From NCBI RefSeq assembly GCF_013391415.1, contig NZ_JACAXB010000034.1, positions 1-64,000 on the forward strand: 64,000 nt of DNA. The letters are read 5' to 3'. Under the pieces are notes generated by a model. That model saw only the letters and a list, made by a program, of their open reading frames with translations, did no database searches and was not told the origin of the DNA. Positions 23,856 through 33,927 of the stretch are shown one piece after another. The DNA is from Aquitalea sp. LB_tupeE (GTDB lineage Bacteria; Pseudomonadota; Gammaproteobacteria; Burkholderiales; Chromobacteriaceae). The position numbers and the translations under genes were made by a program. Position 1 is the first letter of the stretch. Each line of letters starts with the position of its first letter.

Positions 23856-24602
23856 ATGAAACAAGCAGACATGGTAGCCATTGTCACTGGTGGTTCACGC
23901 GGCATTGGCGCAGCCATCGCCCGCAAACTGGCACGCGAGGGGGCTGAGGTGGTGATTGTGTATCGCAACAATCAGCAACAGGCAGAACATGTTGTTGCTG
24001 ACATCATCCGCCAGGGGGGCAAGGCAGAAGCCTATGCGGCAGATGTCACCCAGGAGCAGGAAGTACGCCAGTTGCTTGATGAAGTAGCCCAGCGCCATGG
24101 CCATATCGACATCCTGATCAACAATGCCGGCGTATTTGAAGGACGGCCGCTTGGCGAAGTGGATGCCGATCACATCGCCCGGGTGTTCGACGGCAATATG
24201 GGTAGCATGTTGTTGATGACCCGCCATGCCCTGCCGTTTTTCCCCGCGCGTGGCGGCCGCATCGTCAACCTGTCCAGCAACCTGATCTACTCGCCGCGCA
24301 TCGGCACCGCCATTTACTCGGCCAGCAAGGCAGCCGTGTCGGTACTGACCCACGCCTATGCGCTGGAGCTTGGTCCGCGTGGCATTACCGTCAATGCGGT
24401 GGCCCCGGCGATGACCGAAACCGACATGACCGCAGCCACGCCACCGGCCCGCCGCGAAGCCGTTGCCAATGGCACACCACTGGGACGGGTGGCACGGCCA
24501 GAGGATATCGCCGATGTTGTGGCATTCCTTGCCAGTGACGATGCACGCTGGATTACCGGCCGCACCCTGCTGACCGATGGCGGCCTGACCGCTGCCCTGT
24601 AA
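23856..24602 (+). CDS. Short-chain dehydrogenase/reductase
   Basis: 248 residues from ATG 23856. Classical SDR: NAD(P)-binding TGGSRGIGAAIARKL at residue 11, NNAG, and the catalytic YSASK, with the preceding Ser in NLSSNLIYS. The end DGGLTAAL is typical of the FabG-like group. Basic residues after the second strand (YRNNQQQ) suggest NADPH. It is 85 bases after the isochorismatase gene and 12 bases before the ABM gene. Confidence 0.88.
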   Translation: MKQADMVAIVTGGSRGIGAAIARKLAREGAEVVIVYRNNQQQAEHVVADIIRQGGKAEAYAADVTQEQEVRQLLDEVAQRHGHIDILINNAGVFEGRPLGEVDADHIARVFDGNMGSMLLMTRHALPFFPARGGRIVNLSSNLIYSPRIGTAIYSASKAAVSVLTHAYALELGPRGITVNAVAPAMTETDMTAATPPARREAVANGTPLGRVARPEDIADVVAFLASDDARWITGRTLLTDGGLTAAL

Positions 24603-24614
24603 GGTGCAACAAAC

Positions 24615-25169
24615 ATGCACGTTCTGACGGTTGAGCTCACCATCAAGCCGGAAAGGCTGGCGGATTTTCTGCATGAACGGCAGCAGTTCAGCTGTTTCAT
24701 TCGGCAGCAAGAAGCAGACTGCCTGCGCTTTGAAATCTTCCAGGACGCTGACAACCTGTGCCGCATCTTGCTGTTGGAAGGCTGGAGCAGCCGCCGGCAT
24801 CTGGAACAGGTACAACTGCAGCAGACGTATTACCTGCCCTACTTCGCCAAGGTGCAAAGCATGTTTGCCGCAGAGCGCCTGTTGCGGCACTGGCATCCCC
24901 TCCCTCTTTCACCACGCTGCGACCTTAGGGCCCAGCGGCAATCAGGAAACCAGCACCATGACCCAACTGAAGATTTCTGCACCGGTTCACGGCGAAGCAC
25001 TCACCATCGACACCGGCTTTCAGGCCCGGCACTTTGGCGAACAGATGTTCCAAGGCCTGATCGACCCGGTGGTGATGGTGGATCACTTCCACATGACCAG
25101 CCCCACCTTCGAACCACATCCGCACGCCGGCATTTCCGCCGTGACCTATATGTTCGAGGATGCCACTAG
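24615..25169 (+). CDS. Antibiotic-biosynthesis-monooxygenase (ABM)-like protein with an abnormal run-on end
   Basis: ATG 24615 after AAGGTG. Residues 1-95 are a complete ABM/YgiN-like ferredoxin fold (MHVLTVELTIKPERLADFLHE, CLRFEIFQDADNLCRILLLEGW, YLPYFAKVQSMFAAERLLR). After HWHP the frame has no stop and runs about 212 bases into the pirin gene, giving roughly 85 low-complexity residues. A TAG at 24926-24928 in another frame lies just where the domain should end, so an indel in the C/T-rich stretch near 24897-24915, real or from assembly, probably removed the stop. Confidence 0.65.
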   Translation: MHVLTVELTIKPERLADFLHERQQFSCFIRQQEADCLRFEIFQDADNLCRILLLEGWSSRRHLEQVQLQQTYYLPYFAKVQSMFAAERLLRHWHPLPLSPRCDLRAQRQSGNQHHDPTEDFCTGSRRSTHHRHRLSGPALWRTDVPRPDRPGGDGGSLPHDQPHLRTTSARRHFRRDLYVRGCH

Positions 25170-25854
25170 CCCGCATGTCAATTACGACTCCATGGGCAAC
25201 CAGGGCCCCATCGTGCCCGGTGCCCTGCACTGGCTGGCCGCCGGGCGCGGCGCGGTGCATACCGAACAGCCGGAAGGCACAAACCCGCACGTACATGCAC
25301 TGCAAATCTTCGTCAACCTGCCAGCCAGCAAGAAAATGCAGGCACCGTTTGCTGTACATGCCGAACCGGCAGACATCCCGGAATATCATGCACCAGGCGT
25401 GCGGGTACGTATTGCAGCCGGCAGCAGCAACGGCATCCACGCCGCCCACACATCAGCACTACCGGAAGCCTTTACCTTGCTGGATGGTTTTATTGATGCA
25501 GGCCAGCGTTTCACCCATCAACTGCCGCCTGGCTGGAATGCCATGCTCTACGCCATCGACGCGCCGCTACAACTGAGCGCCGACGGACAAAATTCGATCA
25601 TCCCGGCCGGATCTGCCATTGGCATCGGCCTGGATACTACAGCGACGCAAGCAGCTGAGTTAAAGCTTTTCGCAGCTGAGGGCTGTCATTTTGTCTTGCT
25701 GTCCGGCCCGGCGCTGCGCGAGCCGCTGGTCAAGCACGGCCCCTTCGTGATGAATAGCAGCCAGGAAATCAACGACCGCATCCGCGCGTATCAGCGCGGT
25801 GAGTTCGGGCAGTTGAAGGACGACTGGCTGCGCAACAGCCATACGTCCGCATGA
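24958..25854 (+). CDS. Pirin-family protein
   Basis: 298 residues from ATG 24958 with AGGAAAC upstream. Bicupin with the pirin metal site DHFHMTSPTFEPHPHAGISAVTYMFE and the HTEQPEG and HALQIFVNLP stretches. Some pirins have quercetin dioxygenase activity; others act in redox regulation. It ends in an ATGA overlap with the MFS gene. The company of SDR and ABM proteins suggests aromatic or quinone metabolism, an inference. Confidence 0.88.
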   Translation: MTQLKISAPVHGEALTIDTGFQARHFGEQMFQGLIDPVVMVDHFHMTSPTFEPHPHAGISAVTYMFEDATSPHVNYDSMGNQGPIVPGALHWLAAGRGAVHTEQPEGTNPHVHALQIFVNLPASKKMQAPFAVHAEPADIPEYHAPGVRVRIAAGSSNGIHAAHTSALPEAFTLLDGFIDAGQRFTHQLPPGWNAMLYAIDAPLQLSADGQNSIIPAGSAIGIGLDTTATQAAELKLFAAEGCHFVLLSGPALREPLVKHGPFVMNSSQEINDRIRAYQRGEFGQLKDDWLRNSHTSA

Positions 25855-27056
25855 GCGCGCCCAGCCAGCAGCCAGCCATGCAGGCCACTCATTGGCCGGC
25901 CGTGCTGATTGCCATTTTTGCCGGAGCTGCCGGGGCTTTCTGCCTGGGCAAGGTGCCGGCAGTGCTGGGTCTGCTGCGACAGGAACTGGGCCTGAGCCTG
26001 GTTGAAGGCGGCTGGATTGCTTCTGCCTTCAATAGCCTGGCCATCGTGCTCAGTCTGTTCATGGGTTTGCTGCTGATGCGCTGGAATGCACTGCAAGCAG
26101 GCATCATCGGCCTCTTGCTGTTATTGCTTGGCGGTGCAGTGGCTTTACCTGCACATGGCCTTACCATGATGCTGAGCTCACGGGTGATCGAAGGCATCGG
26201 CTTCTTGCTGGTCTCGGTAGCCATGCCGGGCATGATCATCAGCCTGGCATGCAACAAGGACAAACACCTGGCACTCAGCCTGTGGGCGGTCAACCTGCCG
26301 CTGGGTGCCGCTATCGGCATGCTGCTGACACCGGCACTGGCCACCATGGGTGGCTGGCGACTGGCCTGGCTGGCAGGCATGGTGCTGCAACTGCTGGCCT
26401 TGCTGTTACTGCTGGCATGCAAGCCGGTTTTCCGGCAGCGCAACGCGCAGACGCTAGCAAGCACTCCACCACCGGCAGCGCCATTTGCCGTGTTACGCCA
26501 GTCGGCGGTGTGGCGTTATGGCCTCGCTTTCATGCTGTATACCCTGATGCTGTGGGCGGTTTTTGTCTGGCTGCCAACCATGTTGCAAGCCCGGCCGGAT
26601 TTGAATGCCAGCCATATTGCACTGCTGTCGGCACTGGCTGTGGTGGCCAATATTCCCGGCAACCTTGCCGGGGCCTGGCTGCTTAAGCGTGGTATGGCGC
26701 GCGATACGCTGATTTGTTGTGCACTGGGGCTGATGGGTTTCAGCGGCGTGCTGGCTTACTGGCCCGGCTTGCCGGCGGATGCAGCCTACCTGCTGTGCCT
26801 GCTGCTTGCCTTTTGTGGCGGTGCGGTGCCGCCCGCCGCTCTGTCCTCAGCGCATGGACTCAGCCAAAGCCCGGTGCAGCTGGCTGTCTTGCAAGGCTAT
26901 TTCGTGCAGCTGGCCAATCTGGGCCAATTGCTAGGCCCCTTGCTACTTGCCGCCCTGGTGGCGGGCAGCACCGACTGGAGCGTGGCGCGCCCCCTGTTTC
27001 TGGCCGGAGTAGTACTCGCTGCCGTCCTGTTTGCCATCCGGCCGCGCAGCCATTAG
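25851..27056 (+). CDS. MFS transporter (CynX/NimT-like)
   Basis: 401 residues, about 12 membrane helices. The early FAGAAGAFCLGKVPAVLGLLRQELGLSLVEGGWIASAFN and the central loop after helix 6 (CKPVFRQRNAQT) are typical. Resembles cyanate/nitroimidazole-type exporters by loop pattern. It is coupled to the pirin gene by ATGA and ends the operon, probably exporting the cluster's substrate or product. Confidence 0.85.
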   Translation: MSAPSQQPAMQATHWPAVLIAIFAGAAGAFCLGKVPAVLGLLRQELGLSLVEGGWIASAFNSLAIVLSLFMGLLLMRWNALQAGIIGLLLLLLGGAVALPAHGLTMMLSSRVIEGIGFLLVSVAMPGMIISLACNKDKHLALSLWAVNLPLGAAIGMLLTPALATMGGWRLAWLAGMVLQLLALLLLLACKPVFRQRNAQTLASTPPPAAPFAVLRQSAVWRYGLAFMLYTLMLWAVFVWLPTMLQARPDLNASHIALLSALAVVANIPGNLAGAWLLKRGMARDTLICCALGLMGFSGVLAYWPGLPADAAYLLCLLLAFCGGAVPPAALSSAHGLSQSPVQLAVLQGYFVQLANLGQLLGPLLLAALVAGSTDWSVARPLFLAGVVLAAVLFAIRPRSH

Positions 27057-27088
27057 CATGAGCCACCTTGTTCACGCGGGAGCGTCCG

Positions 27089-27991
27089 GTGCTGGACCCA
27101 AAACAACTGGAAGCATTGTCAGCTGTGGTGGAAACCGGCGGCTTTGACAAGGCGGCACGCAAACTGTTTCTGACCCAGTCCGCCATTTCACAGCGCATAC
27201 GCCAGCTGGAAGAAAACCTTGGCCAGCCGGTACTCACCCGCACCATTCCGCCCGCTCCCACCATCAGTGGCCGTTTATTGTTACGCCATTACCAGCAGCT
27301 GTGCCTGATGGAGGGCGAACTGCGCAGCACACTGCAACCCGACACGGAAGACAGCAGTTTCACCACGCTGACGGTGGGTGTGAATGCCGACAGCCTGGCC
27401 ACCTGGTTTTTGCCTGCGGTGCAAACCGTCGTGCACGAGCGTCGCCTGCTGATTGACGTGATGATGGACGATCAGGACTACACCCACGAGCTGATGCGCA
27501 ATGGCCATGTCGTCGGCTGCATCGGCACCCGGCCCACGCCGATTCAGGGTGGCGAGTGTCACTTTCTGGGCAGCATGCGTTACCTCTGCCTGGCCACGCC
27601 GGATTTTGCCGCCCGCTATTTTGCCGATGGCTTCACCCCGGCGGCACTGGCCCAGGCACCAGCCATCATTTTCAGCGGCAAGGACGACCTGCACAGCGAA
27701 TTTCTGCAACAGTTTGCCGCGTATGAAGGCAGCACACCGCACCTGACGCTGCCCACACCGCAAGGCTTTGTGCAGGCAACCCGGCTGGGGCTGGCCTACA
27801 GCCTGCTGCCGGAGCTGATGATAGACGACGATCTGGCCAGCGGTCGGCTGATCAACCTGCTGCCCGGTCAGTACGTGGACCTGCCACTGTACTGGCATCA
27901 CTGGCGGGTGGAATCGTCACTGGCTCAAGCACTGAGCGCAGCCTTGCTGCATCATGCTGCCCGGGTATTACGCCAAGGCGATCCAGCCTGA
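27089..27991 (+). CDS. argP: ArgP-like LysR regulator
   Basis: 300 residues from GTG 27089, chosen because VLDPKQLEALSAVVETGGFDKAA aligns with the normal ArgP N-terminus and GGGAG lies six bases before it. The HTH continues KLFLTQSAISQRIRQLEENLG. The effector domain has the ArgP-type NADSLATWFLPAV and FVQATRLGLAYSLLPELM. ArgP activates argO-type exporters in response to arginine or lysine, and an exporter of that type is at 21167-21790. Confidence 0.85.
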   Translation: MLDPKQLEALSAVVETGGFDKAARKLFLTQSAISQRIRQLEENLGQPVLTRTIPPAPTISGRLLLRHYQQLCLMEGELRSTLQPDTEDSSFTTLTVGVNADSLATWFLPAVQTVVHERRLLIDVMMDDQDYTHELMRNGHVVGCIGTRPTPIQGGECHFLGSMRYLCLATPDFAARYFADGFTPAALAQAPAIIFSGKDDLHSEFLQQFAAYEGSTPHLTLPTPQGFVQATRLGLAYSLLPELMIDDDLASGRLINLLPGQYVDLPLYWHHWRVESSLAQALSAALLHHAARVLRQGDPA

Positions 27992-28069
27992 TTCACACAC
28001 AAAGCCGGTTGACAGCATGTTGTGCGCGGCGCAAGATCACGCGCCCTGCTTGATCCATCCGGAGAATCC

Positions 28070-28507
28070 ATGGCAAACAACAACCCCAGCCCCGAGCAAT
28101 GGGCAGCGCTGGAAGCTGCTGCCCGCGCCGCAGCCCGTCAGGCTTATGTGCCGTACAGCCGCTTTGCCGTTGGCGCTGCCATTCTGGACGACAAAGGCCT
28201 GATACACCCTGGCTGCAATGTGGAAAACGCCAGCTATGGCCTGGGTAATTGCGCGGAACGCACCGCACTGTTTTCCGCCCGGGTGCTGCATGGCCTGCAA
28301 CAGGTGGTCGCGGTGTGCGTCTACACCCCCACGGCCACCCCGACCTCCCCATGCGGGGCCTGCCGCCAGGTGCTGAACGAATTTGGGCCATACATGCTGG
28401 TGCGCAGCATCTGCGACGGCCAAGCCCGTATCAACACCACGCTGGACCAGCTGCTGCCCCATGCTTTCGGCCCGCAAAACCTTGCCGACGCCGCCAGTCA
28501 AACCTGA
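28070..28507 (+). CDS. cdd: Cytidine deaminase
   Basis: 145 residues from ATG 28070 with GGAGAATCC upstream. Homotetrameric type: zinc ligands Cys61 (NCAERTALF, with catalytic Glu63), Cys95 and Cys98 (PCGACRQVLNEF), and VPYSRFAVGAAI and GCNVENASYG for substrate. Deaminates (deoxy)cytidine to (deoxy)uridine in pyrimidine salvage. Stands alone before a terminator shared with purL. Confidence 0.92.
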   Translation: MANNNPSPEQWAALEAAARAAARQAYVPYSRFAVGAAILDDKGLIHPGCNVENASYGLGNCAERTALFSARVLHGLQQVVAVCVYTPTATPTSPCGACRQVLNEFGPYMLVRSICDGQARINTTLDQLLPHAFGPQNLADAASQT

Positions 28508-28532
28508 ACCTTTCCCTGCAATCACAGATAAA

Positions 28533-28560
28533 AAAACGGAAGCCAGCAGGCTTCCGTTTT
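28533..28560. terminator. Bidirectional terminator between cdd and purL
   Basis: AAAACGGAAGCC-agca-GGCTTCCGTTTT. Confidence 0.85.
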
Positions 28561-28601
28561 GTTTTGCAGCGCCGCAACGCGCGCCGCACTGTGAACTGCT
28601 G

Positions 28602-31600
28602 TTAACCAACCCAGCGACGGGCCGAAGCAAACATGCGGAACCAGGCACCGTTTTCGCCCCAGTTTTCCGGATGCCAGCTGTTTTGCACGGTGCGGAACAC
28701 GCGCTCCGGGTGCGGCATCATGATGGTAAAGCGGCCATCGGCGGTGGTGACACCGGTAATGCCTGCCGGTGAACCGTTCGGGTTCAGCGGATAGGTTTCG
28801 GTCGGCTTGCCGTTGAAGTCCACATAACGCAGGGCGGTGATCACACCATCTTGTGCGCCCGGGGCAAACACGGCACGGCCTTCACCGTGGCTGACCACGA
28901 CTGGCAGCTGGCTGCCCACCATGTCCGCCAGGAAGATGGACGGCGATTCGGTGACTTCCACCATGGTGAAGCGGGCTTCGAACTGCTCGGACGCATTGCG
29001 CTGGAACTTCGGCCAGTGCTGGGCACCCGGAATGATGCCGGACAGGTTGGACATCATCTGACAACCGTTGCACACACCCAGCGCGAAGGTGTCACCACGC
29101 TGGAAGAAGGCTTCAAACTGCTCGCGGGCACGCAGATTGAACAGCACGCTCTTGGCCCAGCCTTCACCGGCACCCAGCACGTCGCCGTAACTGAAACCGC
29201 CGCAGGCAGCCAGGCCCTTGAAGTCGGCCAGCGACACGCGACCGCTGATGATGTCGCTCATGTGCACGTCTACCGCCTGGAAACCAGCACGGTCGAATGC
29301 CGCAGCCATTTCCAGCTGACCATTCACCCCCTGCTCACGCAGGATGGCCATGCGCGGACGCGCGCCAGTGGCGATGAACGGTGCCGCCGGGTTTTCTTCG
29401 GTGTCAAACGACAGCTTGGCAAACAGGCCTTGCGACTGGGTGTCGGACAGCAGCACGTGTTCGCTGTCGGCGCAGGCCGGGTTGTCGCGCATGCGCTGCA
29501 GGCGATAGCTGGTTTCGCTCCAGGCCTTGTGCAGATCCACACGGCTTTCGTTGAACAGCTCTTCACCATGATGATTGATGATCAGGCGGTCCTTGCTGTT
29601 GATCTTGCCCAGCACGAACAGCTCGCGGCCAATACCGGCGGCCATGAAGCGGGAAATCACTTCAGCGGTGTGCGCCTTCTTCACCTGCAACACGGCACCC
29701 AGTTCTTCATTGAACAGCACGCGCATGATGCGACCGTGTGCTGCGGCTTCCGGGGTAGGTTGTACAAAGTCGTCGATCAGGCGCTGGGTGTTCTTGCGTT
29801 CGATCACCAGCTCTTGCAAGTCAACAGTCAGGCCGACGTGACCGGCAAACATCATTTCCGCCAGCGTGGAGAACAGGCCGCCATCGGCACGGTCGTGATA
29901 AGCCAGCAGCATGTCGTCACGCAGCAGGCTTTGCACGGTGTTGAAGAAGGCAGCCAGCTGGGCCGGGCTTTCCACGTCCGGCGCACGGCCTTCCATGGCT
30001 TTCCAGACCTGGCCGTAGATGGAGCCACCCAGGCGGCAGCGGCCATAACCCAGATCTACCAGGATGATGTCAGTGTCTTTTTCGTTACGCAGTTGCGGGG
30101 TTACCGTCTTGCGCACATCTTCCACCGGGGAAAAGGCAGTGACGATCAGCGAAACCGGTGCCGTCACCGACTTCTTCTCGCCGTTTTCTTCCCATACCGT
30201 CTTCATCGACAGCGAGTCCTTACCCACCGGAATGCTGACGCCCAGGTCCTGACTCAGTTTCGATACCGCTTCCACGGTTTCGTACAGGCGCGCGTCTTCA
30301 CCCGGGTGGCCGGCAGCGGCCATCCAGTTGGCGGACAGCTTGATATTGCCAATATGGCCGACAAAGCTGGCGGCCATATTGGTGAGCGATTCACCAATCG
30401 CCATGCGGCCGGAAGCCGCGGCATTGAACAAGGCAGTCGGCGTGCGCTCGCCCATGGCCATGGCTTCACCACGATGGCTGTTAAAGCCCATGGTGGTGAC
30501 GGCAACGTCGGCCACCGGCACCTGCCACGGACCAACCATCTGGTCGCGTGCGGTCATGCCGCCCACCGAGCGGTCGCCGATGGTGATCAGGAAGGATTTG
30601 TCTGCCACGGCCGGATTGCGCAGCACGCGGTAAGCGGTTTCCTTCAGTGGGAAGCGCGAAGCGTCGAACACGCGGAATTCCAGCGGCACGGTCTTCACGT
30701 CGCGCGTCATGCGCGGCGGCTTGCCCAGCAATACTTCCAGCGGCATGTCCACCGGATTGTTGTTGAAGTGGTCGTCGCGTACTTGCAGGTGGCCGTCGTC
30801 GGTGGCCACGCCCAGTACGGCAAACGGGCAACGCTCGCGTTCACAAATGGCGGTGAAGCGGTCCAGATCCTGCGGCAGGATGGCCAGCACGTAACGCTCT
30901 TGCGATTCGTTGGACCAGATCTGCATCGGGGTCATGCCCTTTTCTTCCAGGTGCACCTTGCGCAGGTGGAAGATGGCACCGCGACCGGCGTCGTTCACCA
31001 GCTCCGGGAAGGCATTGGACAGGCCACCGGCACCCACGTCGTGAATGGACACGATGGGGTTGTCGGCACCGTACTGCCAGCAGCGGTCAATCACTTCCTG
31101 ACAGCGGCGTTCGATTTCCGGGTTGCCACGCTGTACCGAATCGAAGTCCAGGTTTTCGCTGTTGGCACCGGTGTCCATGGAGGATGCCGCACCACCACCC
31201 AGGCCGATCAGCAGGCTGGGGCCACCCAGCTGGATCAGCAAGGCACCTTCCGGAATTTCATTCTTGTGAATCTGTTGCTGCTGAATGCTGCCCAGGCCAC
31301 CGGCAATCATGATGGGCTTGTGGTAGCCGCGCATTTCGCCGTCGACCACTTCTTCGAAGGTACGGAAGTAGCCAGTCAGGTTGGGACGGCCGAATTCGTT
31401 ATTGAAGGCAGCGCCGCCAATCGGGCCGTCCAGCATGATTTGCAGGGCGGAAGCAATGCGACCCGGACGGCCGTATTCGGCCTTGTCTTCGCTGTACACT
31501 TCCCACGGCTGCACAAAGCCCGGAATGTTCAGGTTGGATACGGTAAAGCCGGTCAGGCCAGCCTTGGGGCGCGAACCACGGCCGGTGGCGCCTTCGTCAC

Positions 31601-32561
31601 GGATTTCACCGCCGGAGCCGGTGGATGCACCAGGGAACGGGGAAATGGCGGTCGGGTGGTTGTGGGTTTCCACCTTCATCAGGATGTCGGTCGGTTCGGT
31701 GGTGAAGCCGTACTCGGCCGATTCCGGGGCCGGATAGAAACGGTCGATGAACGCGCCTTCAATCACCGAGGCATTATCCTTGTAGGCCACCAGCGTGCCT
31801 TCCGGATGTGCATCATGCGTGTCACGAATCATGCGGAACAAGGACTTGCCCTGCTCTACGCCGTCGATCACGAACTGTGCATTAAAAATCTTGTGACGGC
31901 AATGTTCCGAGTTAGCCTGGGCAAACATCATCAGCTCAACGTCGGTGGGATTGCGGCCCATGCGGGTGAAGTTTTCCACCAGGTAGACGATTTCGTCTTC
32001 GGACAGCGCCAGGCCCAGTGTGCGGTTGGCGGCTTCCAGTGCGGCACGGCCACCGGCCAGGATGTCCACGCTGGTGAGCGGCTGCGGGTCCATGTGGACG
32101 AACAGCTTGTCGGCATCGTCCAGCGCGCCCAGCACGGTTTCGGTCATGCGATCGTGCAAGAGGCCCGCCAGAATCTGACGAGCCTCTTCACTTAAAGATA
32201 TACCAGCGGTGCTTACCCAGTAAGCGGTGCCGCGCTCGATCCGCAGCACTTGTTCCAGCCCGCAGTGACGGGCAATATCGGTAGCCTTGGAGGCCCATGG
32301 GGAAAGCGTACCCAGTCGTGGCGTCACCAGGAACAATTCGCCCTGCGGCGCTTCGGCGTAAGGTGCCTCGCCGTAGTTGAGCAACTTGCCCAGAATGCCT
32401 TGCTGTTCGGTCGAGAGTTCGCTTTCGCTCTCGGCAAAATGCCAGAATTCGGCTTTCAGGCTGATCTCGGGCAAACCGGCCTCTTGGGCGGCAGCGAGAA
32501 GTTTTTCAAGACGAAACTGGGACAGGGCAGCACCGCCCCGCAGCTTGAGAATGGTCGACAT
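28602..32561 (-). CDS. purL: Phosphoribosylformylglycinamidine synthase
   Basis: 1319 residues from ATG 32561 ([22 protein letters not shown]), the normal length of the large single-chain PurL. It catalyses the ATP- and glutamine-dependent conversion of FGAR to FGAM in purine synthesis. Visible parts are the N-terminal PurS-like domain, linker, two FGAM-synthase halves ([32 protein letters not shown] as the first signature) and a C-terminal amidotransferase with the nucleophile in [15 protein letters not shown] and HGEGRAVF. In-frame codons upstream of 32561 are not needed. The large plus-strand reading opposite is a shadow. Confidence 0.97.
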   Translation of the reverse strand: MSTILKLRGGAALSQFRLEKLLAAAQEAGLPEISLKAEFWHFAESESELSTEQQGILGKLLNYGEAPYAEAPQGELFLVTPRLGTLSPWASKATDIARHCGLEQVLRIERGTAYWVSTAGISLSEEARQILAGLLHDRMTETVLGALDDADKLFVHMDPQPLTSVDILAGGRAALEAANRTLGLALSEDEIVYLVENFTRMGRNPTDVELMMFAQANSEHCRHKIFNAQFVIDGVEQGKSLFRMIRDTHDAHPEGTLVAYKDNASVIEGAFIDRFYPAPESAEYGFTTEPTDILMKVETHNHPTAISPFPGASTGSGGEIRDEGATGRGSRPKAGLTGFTVSNLNIPGFVQPWEVYSEDKAEYGRPGRIASALQIMLDGPIGGAAFNNEFGRPNLTGYFRTFEEVVDGEMRGYHKPIMIAGGLGSIQQQQIHKNEIPEGALLIQLGGPSLLIGLGGGAASSMDTGANSENLDFDSVQRGNPEIERRCQEVIDRCWQYGADNPIVSIHDVGAGGLSNAFPELVNDAGRGAIFHLRKVHLEEKGMTPMQIWSNESQERYVLAILPQDLDRFTAICERERCPFAVLGVATDDGHLQVRDDHFNNNPVDMPLEVLLGKPPRMTRDVKTVPLEFRVFDASRFPLKETAYRVLRNPAVADKSFLITIGDRSVGGMTARDQMVGPWQVPVADVAVTTMGFNSHRGEAMAMGERTPTALFNAAASGRMAIGESLTNMAASFVGHIGNIKLSANWMAAAGHPGEDARLYETVEAVSKLSQDLGVSIPVGKDSLSMKTVWEENGEKKSVTAPVSLIVTAFSPVEDVRKTVTPQLRNEKDTDIILVDLGYGRCRLGGSIYGQVWKAMEGRAPDVESPAQLAAFFNTVQSLLRDDMLLAYHDRADGGLFSTLAEMMFAGHVGLTVDLQELVIERKNTQRLIDDFVQPTPEAAAHGRIMRVLFNEELGAVLQVKKAHTAEVISRFMAAGIGRELFVLGKINSKDRLIINHHGEELFNESRVDLHKAWSETSYRLQRMRDNPACADSEHVLLSDTQSQGLFAKLSFDTEENPAAPFIATGARPRMAILREQGVNGQLEMAAAFDRAGFQAVDVHMSDIISGRVSLADFKGLAACGGFSYGDVLGAGEGWAKSVLFNLRAREQFEAFFQRGDTFALGVCNGCQMMSNLSGIIPGAQHWPKFQRNASEQFEARFTMVEVTESPSIFLADMVGSQLPVVVSHGEGRAVFAPGAQDGVITALRYVDFNGKPTETYPLNPNGSPAGITGVTTADGRFTIMMPHPERVFRTVQNSWHPENWGENGAWFRMFASARRWVG

Positions 32562-32684
32562 GCAACACTCGCGACAAGTATCAGGAAAGCGCGTCATAAT
32601 ACAGCAAAACAGGCCGTACATTAAGGCCATTCTGCGGCGAATGTCGGGCTATCAATCGTCCACAGCGCATTTACGGAACAATAA

Positions 32685-33047
<363 letters not shown>

Positions 33048-33090
33048 TCAGCCCGCGCCATCCCGCCCACCCGGATGGCAGGCAAACAAA

Positions 33091-33115
33091 AAGGCCGCAA
33101 ACGCGGCCTTTTTTG
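33091..33115. terminator. Bidirectional terminator between glnB and bamD
   Basis: AAGGCCGC-aaac-GCGGCCTT with T runs on both strands. Confidence 0.85.
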
Positions 33116-33135
33116 CATACTGCATCAGAAATGGC

Positions 33136-33927
33136 TTACTTCCACACCTTCCACCACGGCATTTCTTCCACCTGCCACGGCTGGGTCAGATAGGCACTCT
33201 TGGGGTAGTTGAGCGCCAGCACGCGCTTGGCATCGTCACCCAGCTTGGTCATGCCCAGCTTGTCGTAAGCCACCGACATCAGCGCCAGTGCTTCTTCCGG
33301 ATACTTGGTGTTGGAGTATTCCTTCACCACGTTCTGCGCACGGTTGGCCGCAGCCAGGTAAGCACCGCGTTTCATGTAATAACGCGCCACGTGCATTTCG
33401 CCACCACCCAGCGCATCCACCAGACGGTTCATCTTTTCCAGCGCATCCGCACTATACTTGCTGTTCGGGAAGCGCGTGGTCAGCTCGCGGAAGGCAAGGA
33501 AGGATTCGCGGGCGGCTTTCGGGTCGCGCTCGCTCATGTCCTGGCCAGCCCACTTCGACAGCATGCCCTGGTCGTCGTTGTAGTAGACCAAACCCTTCAG
33601 GTAGTACACGTAGTCCACATTCGGGTGGGCCGGGTGCAGCTTGATGAATCGGTCGGCAGCGGCGACAGCCAGCTCGGGTTCGTTATCCTTGTAATGGGTG
33701 TAGGCCAGGTCCATTTCGGCCTGCTGGGCATAGCGACCATAGGGGTAGCGCGCTTCCAGCGTTTCGTACAGCTTGACAGCACGGGTATAATTACCGCTGT
33801 TCAGTTCATCCCGAGCTTCCGAGTAGAGCTTTTCCACGGTCCAGCCGCGCGTTTCGTCGTAGGTTTCCGTGGTTGCACAACCGGCAAGCCCCATCACCAA
33901 CATTGCTGCTACAACGTATCTTTTCAT
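33136..33927 (-). CDS. bamD: Outer-membrane assembly lipoprotein BamD (ComL)
   Basis: 263 residues. Signal peptide with lipobox LAGC, lipidated Cys17. Then tetratricopeptide repeats (WTVEKLYSEARDELNSGNYTRAVKLYETLEARYPYG, AEMDLAYTHYKDNEPELAV, and others). Partner of BamA in outer-membrane protein insertion; also called ComL in Neisseria. It is divergent from rluD with the two start codons overlapping, so its promoter must lie inside rluD. Confidence 0.93.
   Translation of the reverse strand: MKRYVVAAMLVMGLAGCATTETYDETRGWTVEKLYSEARDELNSGNYTRAVKLYETLEARYPYGRYAQQAEMDLAYTHYKDNEPELAVAAADRFIKLHPAHPNVDYVYYLKGLVYYNDDQGMLSKWAGQDMSERDPKAARESFLAFRELTTRFPNSKYSADALEKMNRLVDALGGGEMHVARYYMKRGAYLAAANRAQNVVKEYSNTKYPEEALALMSVAYDKLGMTKLGDDAKRVLALNYPKSAYLTQPWQVEEMPWWKVWK

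Noticed and set aside
23895-24896. 333-codon minus-strand frame across the SDR and ABM genes
   Set aside because: Shadow of two recognised plus-strand genes.
28851-32195. 1114-codon open frame on the strand opposite purL
   Set aside because: It lies wholly within purL, has low-complexity His/Gly/Val-rich content and no ribosome site. It is the usual mirror frame of a GC-rich gene.
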